This document shows positions 35,227 to 42,639 of a DNA stretch of 64,000 nt, in pieces. Every line of letters starts with the position of its first letter. Position 1 is the first letter of the stretch. A program made the position numbers and the translations under genes. The stretch lies in contig NZ_ACJN02000004.1 in assembly GCF_000174435.1 (NCBI RefSeq), positions 281,330 through 345,329 of the forward strand, given 5' to 3'. The DNA comes from Desulfonatronospira thiodismutans ASO3-1. Lineage in GTDB: Bacteria; Desulfobacterota; Desulfovibrionia; Desulfovibrionales; Desulfonatronovibrionaceae. The notes below the pieces were generated by a model, which was not told the DNA's origin, did no database searches, and saw nothing but the letters and a program-made list of their open reading frames with translations.

Positions 35227-35627
35227 GCAGATACATTTTGGACACGGACATCTGCATATACTGGCTGAAAGGAAGTGAGCAGCTTAAGAAAAAGATTCAG
35301 CAGGTTGGGCCTGAAAAGCTTGGGGTTGCAATATTTTCTCTGGCTGAACTCCTCTACGGCGCTTACCACTCGCAGCGTGTAGAGCAAAATATCATGGATA
35401 TCCAAAGGTTCACATCTAAAATCAAAGTTTTCGGATTTGATGATGATGCAGCAAATTTTTTCGGCAAAATTAAGGCTGGGCTTCGCAAAAAAGGGCAGAT
35501 CATTGAAGATCTGGATATTCTTATTGCTTCAACTGTCCTGAGTCATGGTGCTGTTCTGGTGACTAACAACACATCGCATTTTGCCAGAATAAATGGTTTG
35601 CGTCATGAAAACTGGCTTGAGCAGTAA
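35223..35627 (+). CDS. vapC: VapC-type PIN ribonuclease toxin
   Basis: This 134-residue protein has a PIN domain: YILDTDICIYWLKG gives the first Asp, IFSLAELLYGA the conserved Glu, IIEDLDILIAS the third acidic pair and VTNNTSHFARI the last conserved segment. It should cleave tRNA or rRNA when freed from the antitoxin encoded just upstream with ATGA overlap. All key residues appear present, so this is one of the few intact toxins of the island. Confidence 0.88.
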   Translation: MSRYILDTDICIYWLKGSEQLKKKIQQVGPEKLGVAIFSLAELLYGAYHSQRVEQNIMDIQRFTSKIKVFGFDDDAANFFGKIKAGLRKKGQIIEDLDILIASTVLSHGAVLVTNNTSHFARINGLRHENWLEQ

Positions 35628-35661
35628 GCACAGTGGAGGTTTACAGGTGAAGCAGGCAAAG

Positions 35662-35800
35662 AAACCGGGCAAATATCCGATATCCGATATCCGACGTCCG
35701 GTTACTGATTCAGGCTTGATCATTCTTGATTTTTCTGAAGTTCCAAAGGTTAGAACAACTGCTCCCTGGATGAGTTTTGTTCTGCGGAAACGGGCCGCAA
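35662..35800 (+). repeat. Methyltransferase-end scar S3 with heptamer array
   Basis: Heptamers ATATCCG, ATATCCG, ATATCCG, ACGTCCG, GTTACTG, ATTCAGG (35668-35715) lead straight into GCTTGATCATTCTTGATTTT, whose translation LIILDFSEVPKVRTTAPWMS and FVLRKR matches the methyltransferase C-terminus. Confidence 0.75.
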
Positions 35801-35899
35801 AAACAGGCTCAACAGCCCTGCTGTTGCCGGGCAGGACGCTCGGCACGCTTTAAGCGAACAAACGAGGTTGATTCATGCCCATCCCTGACTTCCAGTGTT

Positions 35900-36025
35900 G
35901 CAGTTCCTTATCCATCCTGGCACGCTGATGTCCTGCGGGAGAGGGAAATAGAATATAAAGAAGGATCGTCCGGATTCACAGACTGGCCCGAAGCAAAAAA
36001 GAGAATCCGGAACCAATTGAAATGA
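35900..36025 (+). pseudogene. Addiction-module antitoxin fragment (TIGR02574-like)
   Basis: AVPYPSWHADVLREREIEYK followed by FTDWPEAKKRIR matches the C-terminal part of the small addiction-module component family. The N-terminal half is missing; the upstream frame is scar sequence. No toxin follows. Confidence 0.55.
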
Positions 36026-36050
36026 ATATCCGGATTCTTGAGAGCGGTAG

Positions 36051-36210
36051 CCTTGATTTGGAGTCAGAATAATAATTCAGACTAATGCCTGGCCATTTTA
36101 TAAGCAACCCTTTTTACTTAAAACTTAAACCTTGATCACTCAATCCTTTGCCTCAGCCCTCTTGTCCAGCCGCGCAGATTATGGCAGGTAATATTCAGGT
36201 TTTGAGGTCT
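36051..36210 (+). repeat. 160-bp direct repeat, right copy
   Basis: Nearly identical to 33721-33880; the 2.33 kb between them contains the RelBE-like and VapC modules and two scars, so recombination could delete or duplicate that block. Confidence 0.85.
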
Positions 36211-36245
36211 TTGAGGAAAACATAAACTAATTGTGAGGTTTTAAT

Positions 36246-36458
36246 ATGGGCGCCGTGATCAGAACTCTTGTTGACGACTTTCAGGGGCTTCCTCTGGAGG
36301 ACCAGGAATATGTGGCTGAGTTAATACAAAAGCAGCTCATTGAGTCCCGAAGAGAATATCTTGCCAAAAGGGTATCCGAAGCAAAGGCAAACTATAGATC
36401 CGGCCAGTGTAAATCCGGTTCATTCAAGGAATTGATGGAGGATATTGAAAGTGATTGA
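36246..36458 (+). CDS. Small orphan antitoxin-like protein
   Basis: This 70-residue helical protein (LPLEDQEYVAELIQKQLIES, then YLAKRVSEAKANYRSG) resembles stand-alone antitoxin genes preceding RelE-type toxins, but no toxin follows. GAGG lies 8 bp before the ATG. A solitary right end of the hairpin insertion element begins directly after its stop. Confidence 0.6.
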   Translation: MGAVIRTLVDDFQGLPLEDQEYVAELIQKQLIESRREYLAKRVSEAKANYRSGQCKSGSFKELMEDIESD

Positions 36459-36486
36459 ATGGGTTGGGGGCATGGCCCGCGTTAGA
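36459..36486 (+). mobile_element. Solitary right end of the TTAGA-targeted hairpin element
   Basis: GGGTTGGGGGCATGGCCCGC followed by GTTAGA matches the right ends of copies A and D, including the adjacent TTAGA target. The left end and core are absent. Confidence 0.6.
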
Positions 36487-36521
36487 CAATGTGAGAGTTT
36501 AAACAGTATTCAAAGAGGTTA

Positions 36522-36749
36522 ATGATGAGTATTCAATATATTGTCAATGAGTCAGGAGTCCCAACTGCTGTAGTTGTTTCCATAGAGGAATGGGAAATGC
36601 TCCTGGATAAAGTCCGAAAGATGGAACCTGAGAGGGACGACACTGAGTATTTATTGCAAAGCGAGACCATGAAAAAGCGACTTTTGGAGGCCAGAAGTCG
36701 CTCAGGCGGCAAAAGCTGGGAAGAGGTCCAGGATGCGCTTGGTATTTGA
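36522..36749 (+). CDS. Phd/YefM-type antitoxin
   Basis: This 75-residue protein begins MMSIQYIVNESGVPTAVVVS and continues IEEWEMLLDKVRKME, the Phd/YefM fold in which the N-terminus binds DNA and the tail wraps the toxin. An alternative start is ATG 36525. It overlaps the YoeB gene by 17 bp, as expected for an axe-txe/yefM-yoeB pair. Confidence 0.85.
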   Translation: MMSIQYIVNESGVPTAVVVSIEEWEMLLDKVRKMEPERDDTEYLLQSETMKKRLLEARSRSGGKSWEEVQDALGI

Positions 36750-36990
36750 CGACCACGCATTTGAGGATTTTTCCTGGTTTATTTCCAATGATCCAAAGCT
36801 GGCTAAAAAGACTATAGCCCTGATTCAGGATATAAAACGGACTCCGTTCAAGGGGATTGGCAAACCAGAGCCGCTGAAACATGAGTTGTCAGGTTGCTGG
36901 TCACGAAGGATTAATACGGAACATCGACTGGTATATCAAGTCACAGAAGAGGAAATCAGAATATTGGCTTGCCGGTATCACTATAAGTAA
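36733..36990 (+). CDS. yoeB: YoeB-type ribosome-dependent mRNA interferase
   Basis: This 85-residue protein has the Txe/YoeB signature at full length: LVFDDHAFEDFSWF, PFKGIGKPEPLKHELSGCWS, RRINTEHRLVYQV and the C-terminal CRYHYK whose His-Tyr are catalytic in the family. It cleaves mRNA in the ribosomal A site when unbound by the upstream antitoxin. Appears intact. Confidence 0.92.
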   Translation: MRLVFDDHAFEDFSWFISNDPKLAKKTIALIQDIKRTPFKGIGKPEPLKHELSGCWSRRINTEHRLVYQVTEEEIRILACRYHYK

Positions 36991-37024
36991 ACCTGGACAG
37001 GTTCATTATCCGTCGGTGAACGGA

Positions 37025-37345
37025 TTGCCTGCCGCAAGGATATTTATAAACTTCAACTGGTTCCTTAGAAATACTTCAAAGTTTTGACTGGACACACGCA
37101 TCTTTTCCCGCCCTCAGCCCGGATAGCTTTTCGCTGCCTGCCGACGTCAGACCTCTGGTCTCCGACTTCCAACCTCTGCCCCTTAACCCTCGACCCATGC
37201 CTGCAGCCTGTTTTTCACATAAAACTTAACCACTTTTCCCTTGAACTGTATTGATTTTTCTGTTCAAATTCCGCAGATAAGAACAATGGATAACTTGAGT
37301 CTTGTTTTGAGACCAGACAGGTAATGAGGAGCAGCAAGATGACTG
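37025..37345 (+). repeat. Methyltransferase-end scar S4 with heptamer array
   Basis: The left part (ACGCATCTTTTCCCGCCC) resembles S2 and S6. Heptamers ACGTCAG, ACCTCTG, GTCTCCG, ACTTCCA, ACCTCTG run from about 37147. The right part has CTGTTCAAATTCCGCAGAT and a GAGGAGCAGCAAG ribosome-like site before a 7-codon stub (MTEAVPL) like the start of the ORF6N gene at 38526. Confidence 0.75.
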
Positions 37346-37407
37346 AGGCCGTTCCCCTGTAAATGAGAACAGGGCTTTCACAAGCATCAAATATGATTGG
37401 AGGTGCT

Positions 37408-37632
37408 ATGAGTACAATAACAGCAGACATTCTTGAACTCAGCGTTGCTGAACGGCTTCAACTGGTGGAAGACATATGGGACAGCATTGCTGCAGTCCCG
37501 GAGGCTGTTCCACTCAACGAAGATCAGAAGAAGGAACTGGATCGCCGGCTGGAAGCGTATCACTTGGATCCTGAAGCCGGGTCTCCGTGGATTGAAGTCA
37601 GGGAGCGGCTTCGTACCCGGTCAGGATCATGA
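37408..37632 (+). CDS. Addiction-module antitoxin (TIGR02574-like)
   Basis: This 74-residue protein reads ILELSVAERLQLVEDIWDSI, then LNEDQKKELDRRLEAYHLDP and SPWIEVRERLR, the whole pattern of the small addiction-module component family. TGGAGGTGCT precedes ATG 37408, favoured over an upstream in-frame start. It overlaps the ParE remnant by ATGA. Confidence 0.85.
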   Translation: MSTITADILELSVAERLQLVEDIWDSIAAVPEAVPLNEDQKKELDRRLEAYHLDPEAGSPWIEVRERLRTRSGS

Positions 37633-37757
37633 AGAAACCACTGATCGTCAGAGCGGAAGCTGAAGCTGATCTGGCAGAGGCATTTCAGTGGGGAAAAGCA
37701 GCCATCGAATTTACAAAACTTCCTGGTGGCCTGATGGGCCTGGAGTTGGCCTGGTGA
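37629..37757 (+). pseudogene. Truncated ParE/RelE toxin
   Basis: MKKPLIVRAEAEADLAEAFQ and WGKAA match the first helices of ParE toxins; the frame then ends after 42 codons (GLMGLELAW) and later ParE motifs are only faintly visible beyond. The antitoxin upstream is intact, so this pair has lost its toxin. Confidence 0.75.
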
Positions 37758-37832
37758 GTTAACAGCCTGCAAAAAAGATTGACCATTTACAGACACTAGG
37801 GTTACTTCTATATTTATCAATATGTTGATCAG

Positions 37833-37973
37833 ATGAGAGGATCGGTAGTGGAGCCGCTGGAAATTTTCTGGACCGAATATATGAAATATCGAGTTGAACT
37901 CCGTGGCTATGATTTTGCCATGGTTGAAGATATTCTGAGATACTCTCCTGAACGATACGTAGACTATGAATAA
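37833..37973 (+). CDS. Short DUF4258/BrnT-like toxin remnant paired with DUF2283
   Basis: A 46-codon frame contains EIFWTEYMKYRVELRGYDFA and EDILRYSPERYVDYE, similar to the first half of the small toxin-like proteins that precede DUF2283 genes. Its stop overlaps the DUF2283 start. The second half of the usual protein is missing. Confidence 0.5.
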   Translation: MRGSVVEPLEIFWTEYMKYRVELRGYDFAMVEDILRYSPERYVDYE

Positions 37974-38199
37974 AACACGTCTGGCATATTTTGAAGAGGA
38001 TGACGTACTTCATCTTGTTGTATCTGATGATGAAGAGGCCGGCAGCGTGGAGGTCAGTCCAAACATAACAACGGAGCTTAATAACAGAGGAGAACTTATC
38101 GGTATTGAGATTCTGGGAGCAAGTACCTTCATTAGAGACTCTGTTCTTGAATCTGTTCATGCAAAAATCCTTGATCTTGCCAAAGCAAAAACGGCCTGA
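37966..38199 (+). CDS. DUF2283 protein, putative antitoxin
   Basis: This 77-residue protein is a complete DUF2283 member: DDVLHLVVSDDEEAGSVEVS, GELIGIEILGAS, FIRDSVLESVHAKILDLA. It is the intact reference for the interrupted copies at 21550 and 30701-31189 and shows the single TTAGA that those copies have as a duplicated target. Confidence 0.8.
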   Translation: MNKTRLAYFEEDDVLHLVVSDDEEAGSVEVSPNITTELNNRGELIGIEILGASTFIRDSVLESVHAKILDLAKAKTA

Positions 38200-38334
38200 A
38201 TTCAGGGCCTGCAGTCCCTCGGGTTTTTCAACCAGTCCTTTCCGGACTGTCCTGTCCAGCATCCATTAAATAGTTTTCATCCGGAAAGGGTTCTTTTTCC
38301 CTTTGGCTGCGCCCGCCACGCGCCTCGCGTGGTC

Positions 38335-38525
38335 AAACTGACATCTGATATCTGATGTCTGGTTAAAGACGTCTGTCATCCGACCTCAGATTTCCGATGT
38401 CCGACTACTGACAACTGATTCAGGCTTGATCTGTATTGATTTTTCTGTTCAAATTCCACAGGTTAGAACAATGGAAACCTGGATGGATTTTGTTTTGAGA
38501 CCAGGCAGGAAAGAGGAGCAGCAAG
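38335..38525 (+). repeat. Methyltransferase-end scar S5 with heptamer array
   Basis: Twelve consecutive heptamers (ACATCTG, ATATCTG, ATGTCTG, GTTAAAG, ACGTCTG, TCATCCG, ACCTCAG, ATTTCCG, ATGTCCG, ACTACTG, ACAACTG, ATTCAGG) are followed by the methyltransferase-like 3' end and a GAGGAGCAGCAAG site serving the ORF6N gene. A CCACGCG-CCT-CGCGTGG hairpin precedes it; 38200-38334 has no gene. Confidence 0.8.
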
Positions 38526-39062
38526 ATGACTGATATCACTGTACCCATGGAGACAATTACCGGAAAGATCTTTATGCTGCGTGGAATGAAGGTCATGCTG
38601 GATCGCGATTTGGCAGAACTTTACGGAGTTGAGACCAGGATATTAAAACAAGCGGTAAGAAGAAACAGCGAAAGGTTTCCTGATGATTTCATGTTTGAAC
38701 TGTCTCAGGAAGAGTTTAAAAATTGGAGGTCACAATTTGTGATCTCCAATTCGGATAAGATGGGACTACGGTATCCGCCTATGGCTTTTACAGAGCAGGG
38801 TGTTGCCATGCTTTCTTCAGTGCTTAACAGCAAACGGTCGATTCAAGTAAACATCCAGATCATGCGGGCCTTTACCCAGCTCAGGCAGATGCTGGCCTCG
38901 CATGAAGATTTGAGACAAAAAATCGAAGAAATGGAATCAAAATACGATGAACAGTTCCAGGTTGTGTTTCAGGCCATACAGGAGCTTTTGGATAAAGATC
39001 AACAGCCCGGAAAAAAGATTGGATTCCTCAAGGAAGATCAAACTGAATACGAAACAGACTAA
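38526..39062 (+). CDS. ORF6N/KilA-N domain protein
   Basis: This 178-residue protein has an N-terminal ORF6N domain: ITGKIFMLRGMKVMLDRDLA, ELYGVETRILKQAVRRN, RFPDDFMFELS and FTEQGVAMLSSVL. These DNA-binding domains are common in phages and mobile elements. The rest is a coiled coil (EDLRQKIEEMESKYDEQF). GAGGAGCAGCAAG is the ribosome site. Its target is unknown; it follows the toxin-antitoxin island. Confidence 0.88.
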   Translation: MTDITVPMETITGKIFMLRGMKVMLDRDLAELYGVETRILKQAVRRNSERFPDDFMFELSQEEFKNWRSQFVISNSDKMGLRYPPMAFTEQGVAMLSSVLNSKRSIQVNIQIMRAFTQLRQMLASHEDLRQKIEEMESKYDEQFQVVFQAIQELLDKDQQPGKKIGFLKEDQTEYETD

Positions 39063-39284
39063 TATTCGCCTGTCCTTATTCTAGACTGCTTTCAAAATGA
39101 TTTTAATCAGCGTAAATCAGTGAGATCAGCGGCTGAAAATCTTCTTTCTTCTTGCATCTGATAAGATTCAAACGGAAGACAAAGAATATCAGCCGCTGAT
39201 TGCGCAGATCTTCGCAGATAAGAAAAGCGTTGCCAAAGAGTTGATAATAGAGAACATAAAGATCATCTTGATTGCAAATTGGAA

Positions 39285-39600
39285 TTATGAGCACCCGATT
39301 CTACCATACCCACGCACAAGACTACTTCAACCAGACTATAGAGGTTGATCCTTCCTCGTTTCCCGCTCCCAGCCCGGTTATTTTTTCGCTGCCTGCCGAC
39401 GTCAGACCTCTGATCTCCGACTTCCGACCTCTGCCCCCTTGCCCCTTAACCCTCGGCCCATGCCTGTTTCCTGCTTTTCACATAGAACTTAACCACTTAA
39501 AACTTAACCACTTTTCCCTTGATCATTCTTGAATTTTCTGTTCTAATTTCACAGGTTAGAACAATGGATAACCAGATGAGTTTTGTTCTGCGGAAACGGG
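39285..39600 (+). pseudogene. Gutted SAM methyltransferase gene (scar S6)
   Basis: It begins MSTRFYHTHAQDYFNQTIEV and DPSSF, like the N-terminus of the intact methyltransferase at 45802, and ends with LEFSVLISQVRTMDNQMSFV and LRKR, like its C-terminus. The whole catalytic middle is replaced by heptamers (ACGTCAG, ACCTCTG, ATCTCCG, ACTTCCG, ACCTCTG, from 39397). The stretch 39063-39284 holds no gene. Confidence 0.75.
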
Positions 39601-39647
39601 CCTGCTGACCTGTAGAAAGCCCCCTTAATCACAAGGTTTTGCCCTGC

Positions 39648-40604
39648 ATGACAAGCGACTACCTGCAAAAGCTGGCCCGGCTGCGCACGGATGCAAACCG
39701 CAGCCGCTGGACAGAGGTCACTGCCCACCGCGCCCCGCACAAGCCCTTTCTGCTTTTGTCGGTAATGGACCTGGCCGCCCAGGGCGAACTGACTTCCCCA
39801 TTTATTGAACCCGGCTTTGACCTCATTGAACGCTTTGCCAGGTACTGGGACCTGGTGCGTCCTCCCAGCGGCAAGTGCAACATGGCCTATCCCTTCTTTC
39901 ATATGCGCAGCGAGGGGTTCTGGCACCTGGTTCCCGGGCCTGGAAAAGAAAACCAGGTCCACGAAGGCATCACATCTTCCATAACCAGGCTGAAAACAGT
40001 GGTTTTGGGCGCTGAACTTGACCCGGAGCTGTTTCAGCTGATTTCCGAACACAAAAGCAGGGAAGAACTCAGGGCTGTTGTCCTGCATACGTATTTTGCC
40101 CCGGAAGTCCGGGAAAAGCTTCTGCTGGAAGCATCTGAAAATCAGCAGGCTTATGAATACAGCCGGAAACTTCTCAAGGCCGCAGAAAAGACCCTGCCCT
40201 ACGGCTCTGATAAACCCGCCAATATCAGGGACCAGGGTTTCCGCAAGGCGGTCATGACTCTGTACGCTCACCGCTGCGCCCTGTGCGGCATCCGCATGCT
40301 CACCCCGGAAGGCCACACCATAGTTGAAGCAGCCCACATAAGGCCCTGGTCGGATACAAGCGATGACCGTCCAGCCAACGGCATGGCCCTGTGCAGGCTC
40401 TGTCACTGGAGCTTCGACAGGGGATTCATGGGTGTGGGCAAAGAGTATGAAGTTCTGATTTCTCCTCTGTCCAGGCAGGAACACAACAACCCCGGCCCCA
40501 TCATGACTCTGGATCACAGGCCGATCTTCAAGCCATCAGATGAGAGACACATCCCGGATCAGGAGTGCCTGGGCTGGCACAGGCGAGAGGTGTTCAGGAC
40601 ATGA
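39648..40604 (+). CDS. Phosphorothioate-DNA-binding HNH restriction endonuclease (SBD-HNH type)
   Basis: This 318-residue protein has an N-terminal half matching sulfur-binding-domain restriction enzymes (HKPFLLLSVMDLAAQGEL, PFFHMRSEGFWHLVPGPG) and a C-terminal HNH nuclease with two zinc-type Cys pairs (CALCGIRM, CRLCHWSFDRG) and VEAAHIRPWSD. Such type IV enzymes cut DNA carrying phosphorothioate marks, so they protect cells that lack the dnd/ssp modification; none is seen here. ATG 39648 is preferred to TTG 39639. Intact; a stand-alone defence gene. Confidence 0.85.
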   Translation: MTSDYLQKLARLRTDANRSRWTEVTAHRAPHKPFLLLSVMDLAAQGELTSPFIEPGFDLIERFARYWDLVRPPSGKCNMAYPFFHMRSEGFWHLVPGPGKENQVHEGITSSITRLKTVVLGAELDPELFQLISEHKSREELRAVVLHTYFAPEVREKLLLEASENQQAYEYSRKLLKAAEKTLPYGSDKPANIRDQGFRKAVMTLYAHRCALCGIRMLTPEGHTIVEAAHIRPWSDTSDDRPANGMALCRLCHWSFDRGFMGVGKEYEVLISPLSRQEHNNPGPIMTLDHRPIFKPSDERHIPDQECLGWHRREVFRT

Positions 40605-40668
40605 GCCTCCAGGATTTTTAGATGGGTTCAGCTAGGAACCATGGGTCTAAGGCAAACGGTTTTTAAAT

Positions 40669-40728
40669 ATGAAAAACGCAAATAAAGTATACCATGTCCG
40701 TTATCATGTTATGTTCCAAAAGCGATAG
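40669..40728 (+). pseudogene. IS200/Y1 transposase N-terminal stub
   Basis: MKNANKVYHVRYHVMFQKR then TAG resembles the first strand of IS200-type Y1 transposases. Nothing further remains. Confidence 0.5.
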
Positions 40729-40753
40729 GCACAGAAATCTTAAAAGGTAAGTC

Positions 40754-41290
40754 ATGATTCACCGAGTTCTGGATAAATCAAAACAAAAAGAGGTAGAAGA
40801 GCTGTTCACTTCTGTATTCACCGCATCAGAGGGTGAAAAGGAAGGAAAGCTGCTTGGTAACCTTTCTTCACAGTTGGCATCAAACCTCGACAATAATGAA
40901 ATAATCTGTTTCGGCGTATATGAAAAAGAAATTCTCATCGGTTCTATTTTCTTTACTCGCCTTGAGTTTAGTAAGCCTATTCAGGTTTTCATGCTTGCCC
41001 CGGTTGCAGTAAGCGCTGAACATCAGGGAAAAGGCATCGGACAGGCACTAATCAATTACGGGCTTAATGAACTCAAAAAGCGCTCTGTTAATGTTGCTGT
41101 CACATATGGAGATCCATCCTTTTATTCAAAGGTGGGGTTTCAGTCGCTTTCAGAAAATGTAATTCAGGCTCCGCTAAAGCTTTCAATGCCTTTTGGCTGG
41201 CTTGGCCAATCTTTAACGGTAGAGCCGATTCCAACTATTAATGAACGTCCCATGTGCGTTAAGGAATTCAATGCCCCCGTTTATTGGTAA
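40754..41290 (+). CDS. GNAT-family N-acetyltransferase
   Basis: This 178-residue protein has the GNAT acetyl-CoA loop in VSAEHQGKGIGQALINYG, preceded by a strand MLAPVAV and followed by VTYGDPSFYSKVGF, as in COG3153 members. It acetylates an unknown small molecule or protein amine. AAAAGGTAAG is the ribosome site. The gene stands alone between a Y1 stub and a collapsed restriction locus. It could double as a toxin-type acetyltransferase but no antitoxin is adjacent. Confidence 0.88.
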   Translation: MIHRVLDKSKQKEVEELFTSVFTASEGEKEGKLLGNLSSQLASNLDNNEIICFGVYEKEILIGSIFFTRLEFSKPIQVFMLAPVAVSAEHQGKGIGQALINYGLNELKKRSVNVAVTYGDPSFYSKVGFQSLSENVIQAPLKLSMPFGWLGQSLTVEPIPTINERPMCVKEFNAPVYW

Positions 41291-41410
41291 ACAAAAGAAC
41301 ATAACAATCACATGCACTCGGACAGCAATAAGCGCCGCTCGTTCCTCGCTCTGCTTTTTGTTGCCGGTGATGTAAAGCGGTTGGACAGCCAAACAATAAG
41401 GAGATACTAC

Positions 41411-41678
41411 GTGGCTACCAAGCATAATAACGGTGCCAACCTCGGCTTTGAAAACCAGATGTGGGCCGCAGCTGACAAACTCCGGGGCCATATGGACGCC
41501 TCGGAGTACAAATACGTGGTCCTGGGGTTGATTTTCTTGAAATACATCTCTGATTCCTTTCAGGCCAAATATATCAAACACCCTCGCTTCCCTCCGCGAC
41601 ACCCTCCTTCCCAGACTCATTTCCGGCAAACTGCGTGTCCCGGATGCCGAGAAGTTTGTTGAGGAGTCCGGAGTATGA
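41411..41678 (+). pseudogene. hsdM 5' end joined to hsdS 3' end
   Basis: From GTG 41411, NGANLGFENQMWAAADKLRG and YVVLGLIFLKYISDSFQAK are the N-terminus of a type I methylase subunit. At about 41575 this joins, out of frame, LRDTLLPRLISGKLRVPDAE KFVEES (41592-41678), the C-terminus of a specificity subunit. So most of hsdM and hsdS has been deleted between these points. The hsdS stop overlaps the RhuM start, as in an intact operon. Confidence 0.82.
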
Positions 41679-42187
41679 CCAACGAAATAATCCTTTACAG
41701 CACCCCGGAAGGCAACAAGAAAGTCGGCGTTTTGTACCATGATGAAAGTTTCTGGATGACGCAGAAAGCAATCGCAGAACTTTTCGACGTTGAAGTCCCG
41801 GCTATCAGCAAACACCTTGGCAACATCTACGATTCAGGAGAGTTGGAGCGGGAGGCAACTATTTCCATTTTGGAAACAGTTCGTCGGGAGGGCAACCGCA
41901 ACGTCAAACGAAAGCTGGAATATTACAACCTCGACGCCATCATTGCCGTGGGGTACAGGGTCAACAGCTATCAGGCCACCCAGTTCCGGGTCTGGGCGAC
42001 CAAGACACTCAAGGAATTCATTATCAAGGGATATGTGCTGGATGATGAACGACTCAGGCAGGAAAAACATTACGGATCCTGCGCAGATACGGTTATCCTC
42101 CCGATAAGCAGGAGAAAGCGACTCAGACCGTCCTGGAACAGGCGGAGGTTCTCTGCCGGCAGTGGGTGGCTGTATGATCTGCATTAA
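41675..42187 (+). pseudogene. RhuM-family gene fused by deletion to an hsdR 3' end
   Basis: The first 130 residues are a normal RhuM protein (EGNKKVGVLYHDESFWMTQK, VEVPAISKHLGNIYDSGEL, YYNLDAIIAVGYRVNS, DDERLRQ). After KHYG the other frame, 42067-42177, reads [25 protein letters not shown], the C-terminus of a type I restriction subunit. RhuM genes are often carried within type I operons, so the whole hsdM-hsdS-rhuM-hsdR order is preserved in miniature. Confidence 0.82.
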
Positions 42188-42237
42188 ACCTTAAATTCAA
42201 AAAAAGATGTCCAGGCAGTCAAGACACTGGTGAAAAC

Positions 42238-42639
42238 ATGCCCCACATCCACGTAACCTGCGCGATTATTGAGCGAAACGGCCTGGTCCTGGCGGCCAGG
42301 CGCAGCGCTTTAATGCAGCTGCCCCTGAAATGGGAATTTCCTGGGGGCAAGATAAGAGCCGGGGAAGATCCAGGAGAATGTCTGAAAAGAGAAATCCGGG
42401 AAGAACTGGCTCTAGAGATTGACATTGCGGGTGAATTGTCCCCAGCTACTCATCACTACCCGGACTTCATTGTTACCCTTTATCCTTTCATCTGCAAGGC
42501 AAAGACCTCCGGATTCAAGCTTGCAGAACATGCAGAAGCTGCCTGGTTTCCACCGGGCGAGCTTACCGGCCTGGACTGGGCCGAGGCTGATCTGCCGGTC
42601 CTTGATGCATACCTTGCAACGCTTGAGAGAAAGAGCTGA
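42238..42639 (+). CDS. MutT-type NUDIX hydrolase
   Basis: This 133-residue protein carries a full NUDIX box, GGKIRAGEDPGECLKREI then REELAL, which binds metal and hydrolyses nucleoside diphosphate derivatives. ARRSALMQLPLKWEFPGG is the MutT-type approach to the box. The stop overlaps the helicase start (TGATGG), so NUDIX and PLD-helicase are translated together. Such pairings, and a MazG-like domain in the sister helicase, point to clean-up or signalling with modified nucleotides during helicase action. Confidence 0.92.
   Translation: MPHIHVTCAIIERNGLVLAARRSALMQLPLKWEFPGGKIRAGEDPGECLKREIREELALEIDIAGELSPATHHYPDFIVTLYPFICKAKTSGFKLAEHAEAAWFPPGELTGLDWAEADLPVLDAYLATLERKS

Noticed and set aside
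37966..38262. Long minus-strand frame over the DUF2283 gene (37759-38262)
   Set aside because: Antisense shadow of DUF2283 and the ParE remnant; no family or ribosome site.
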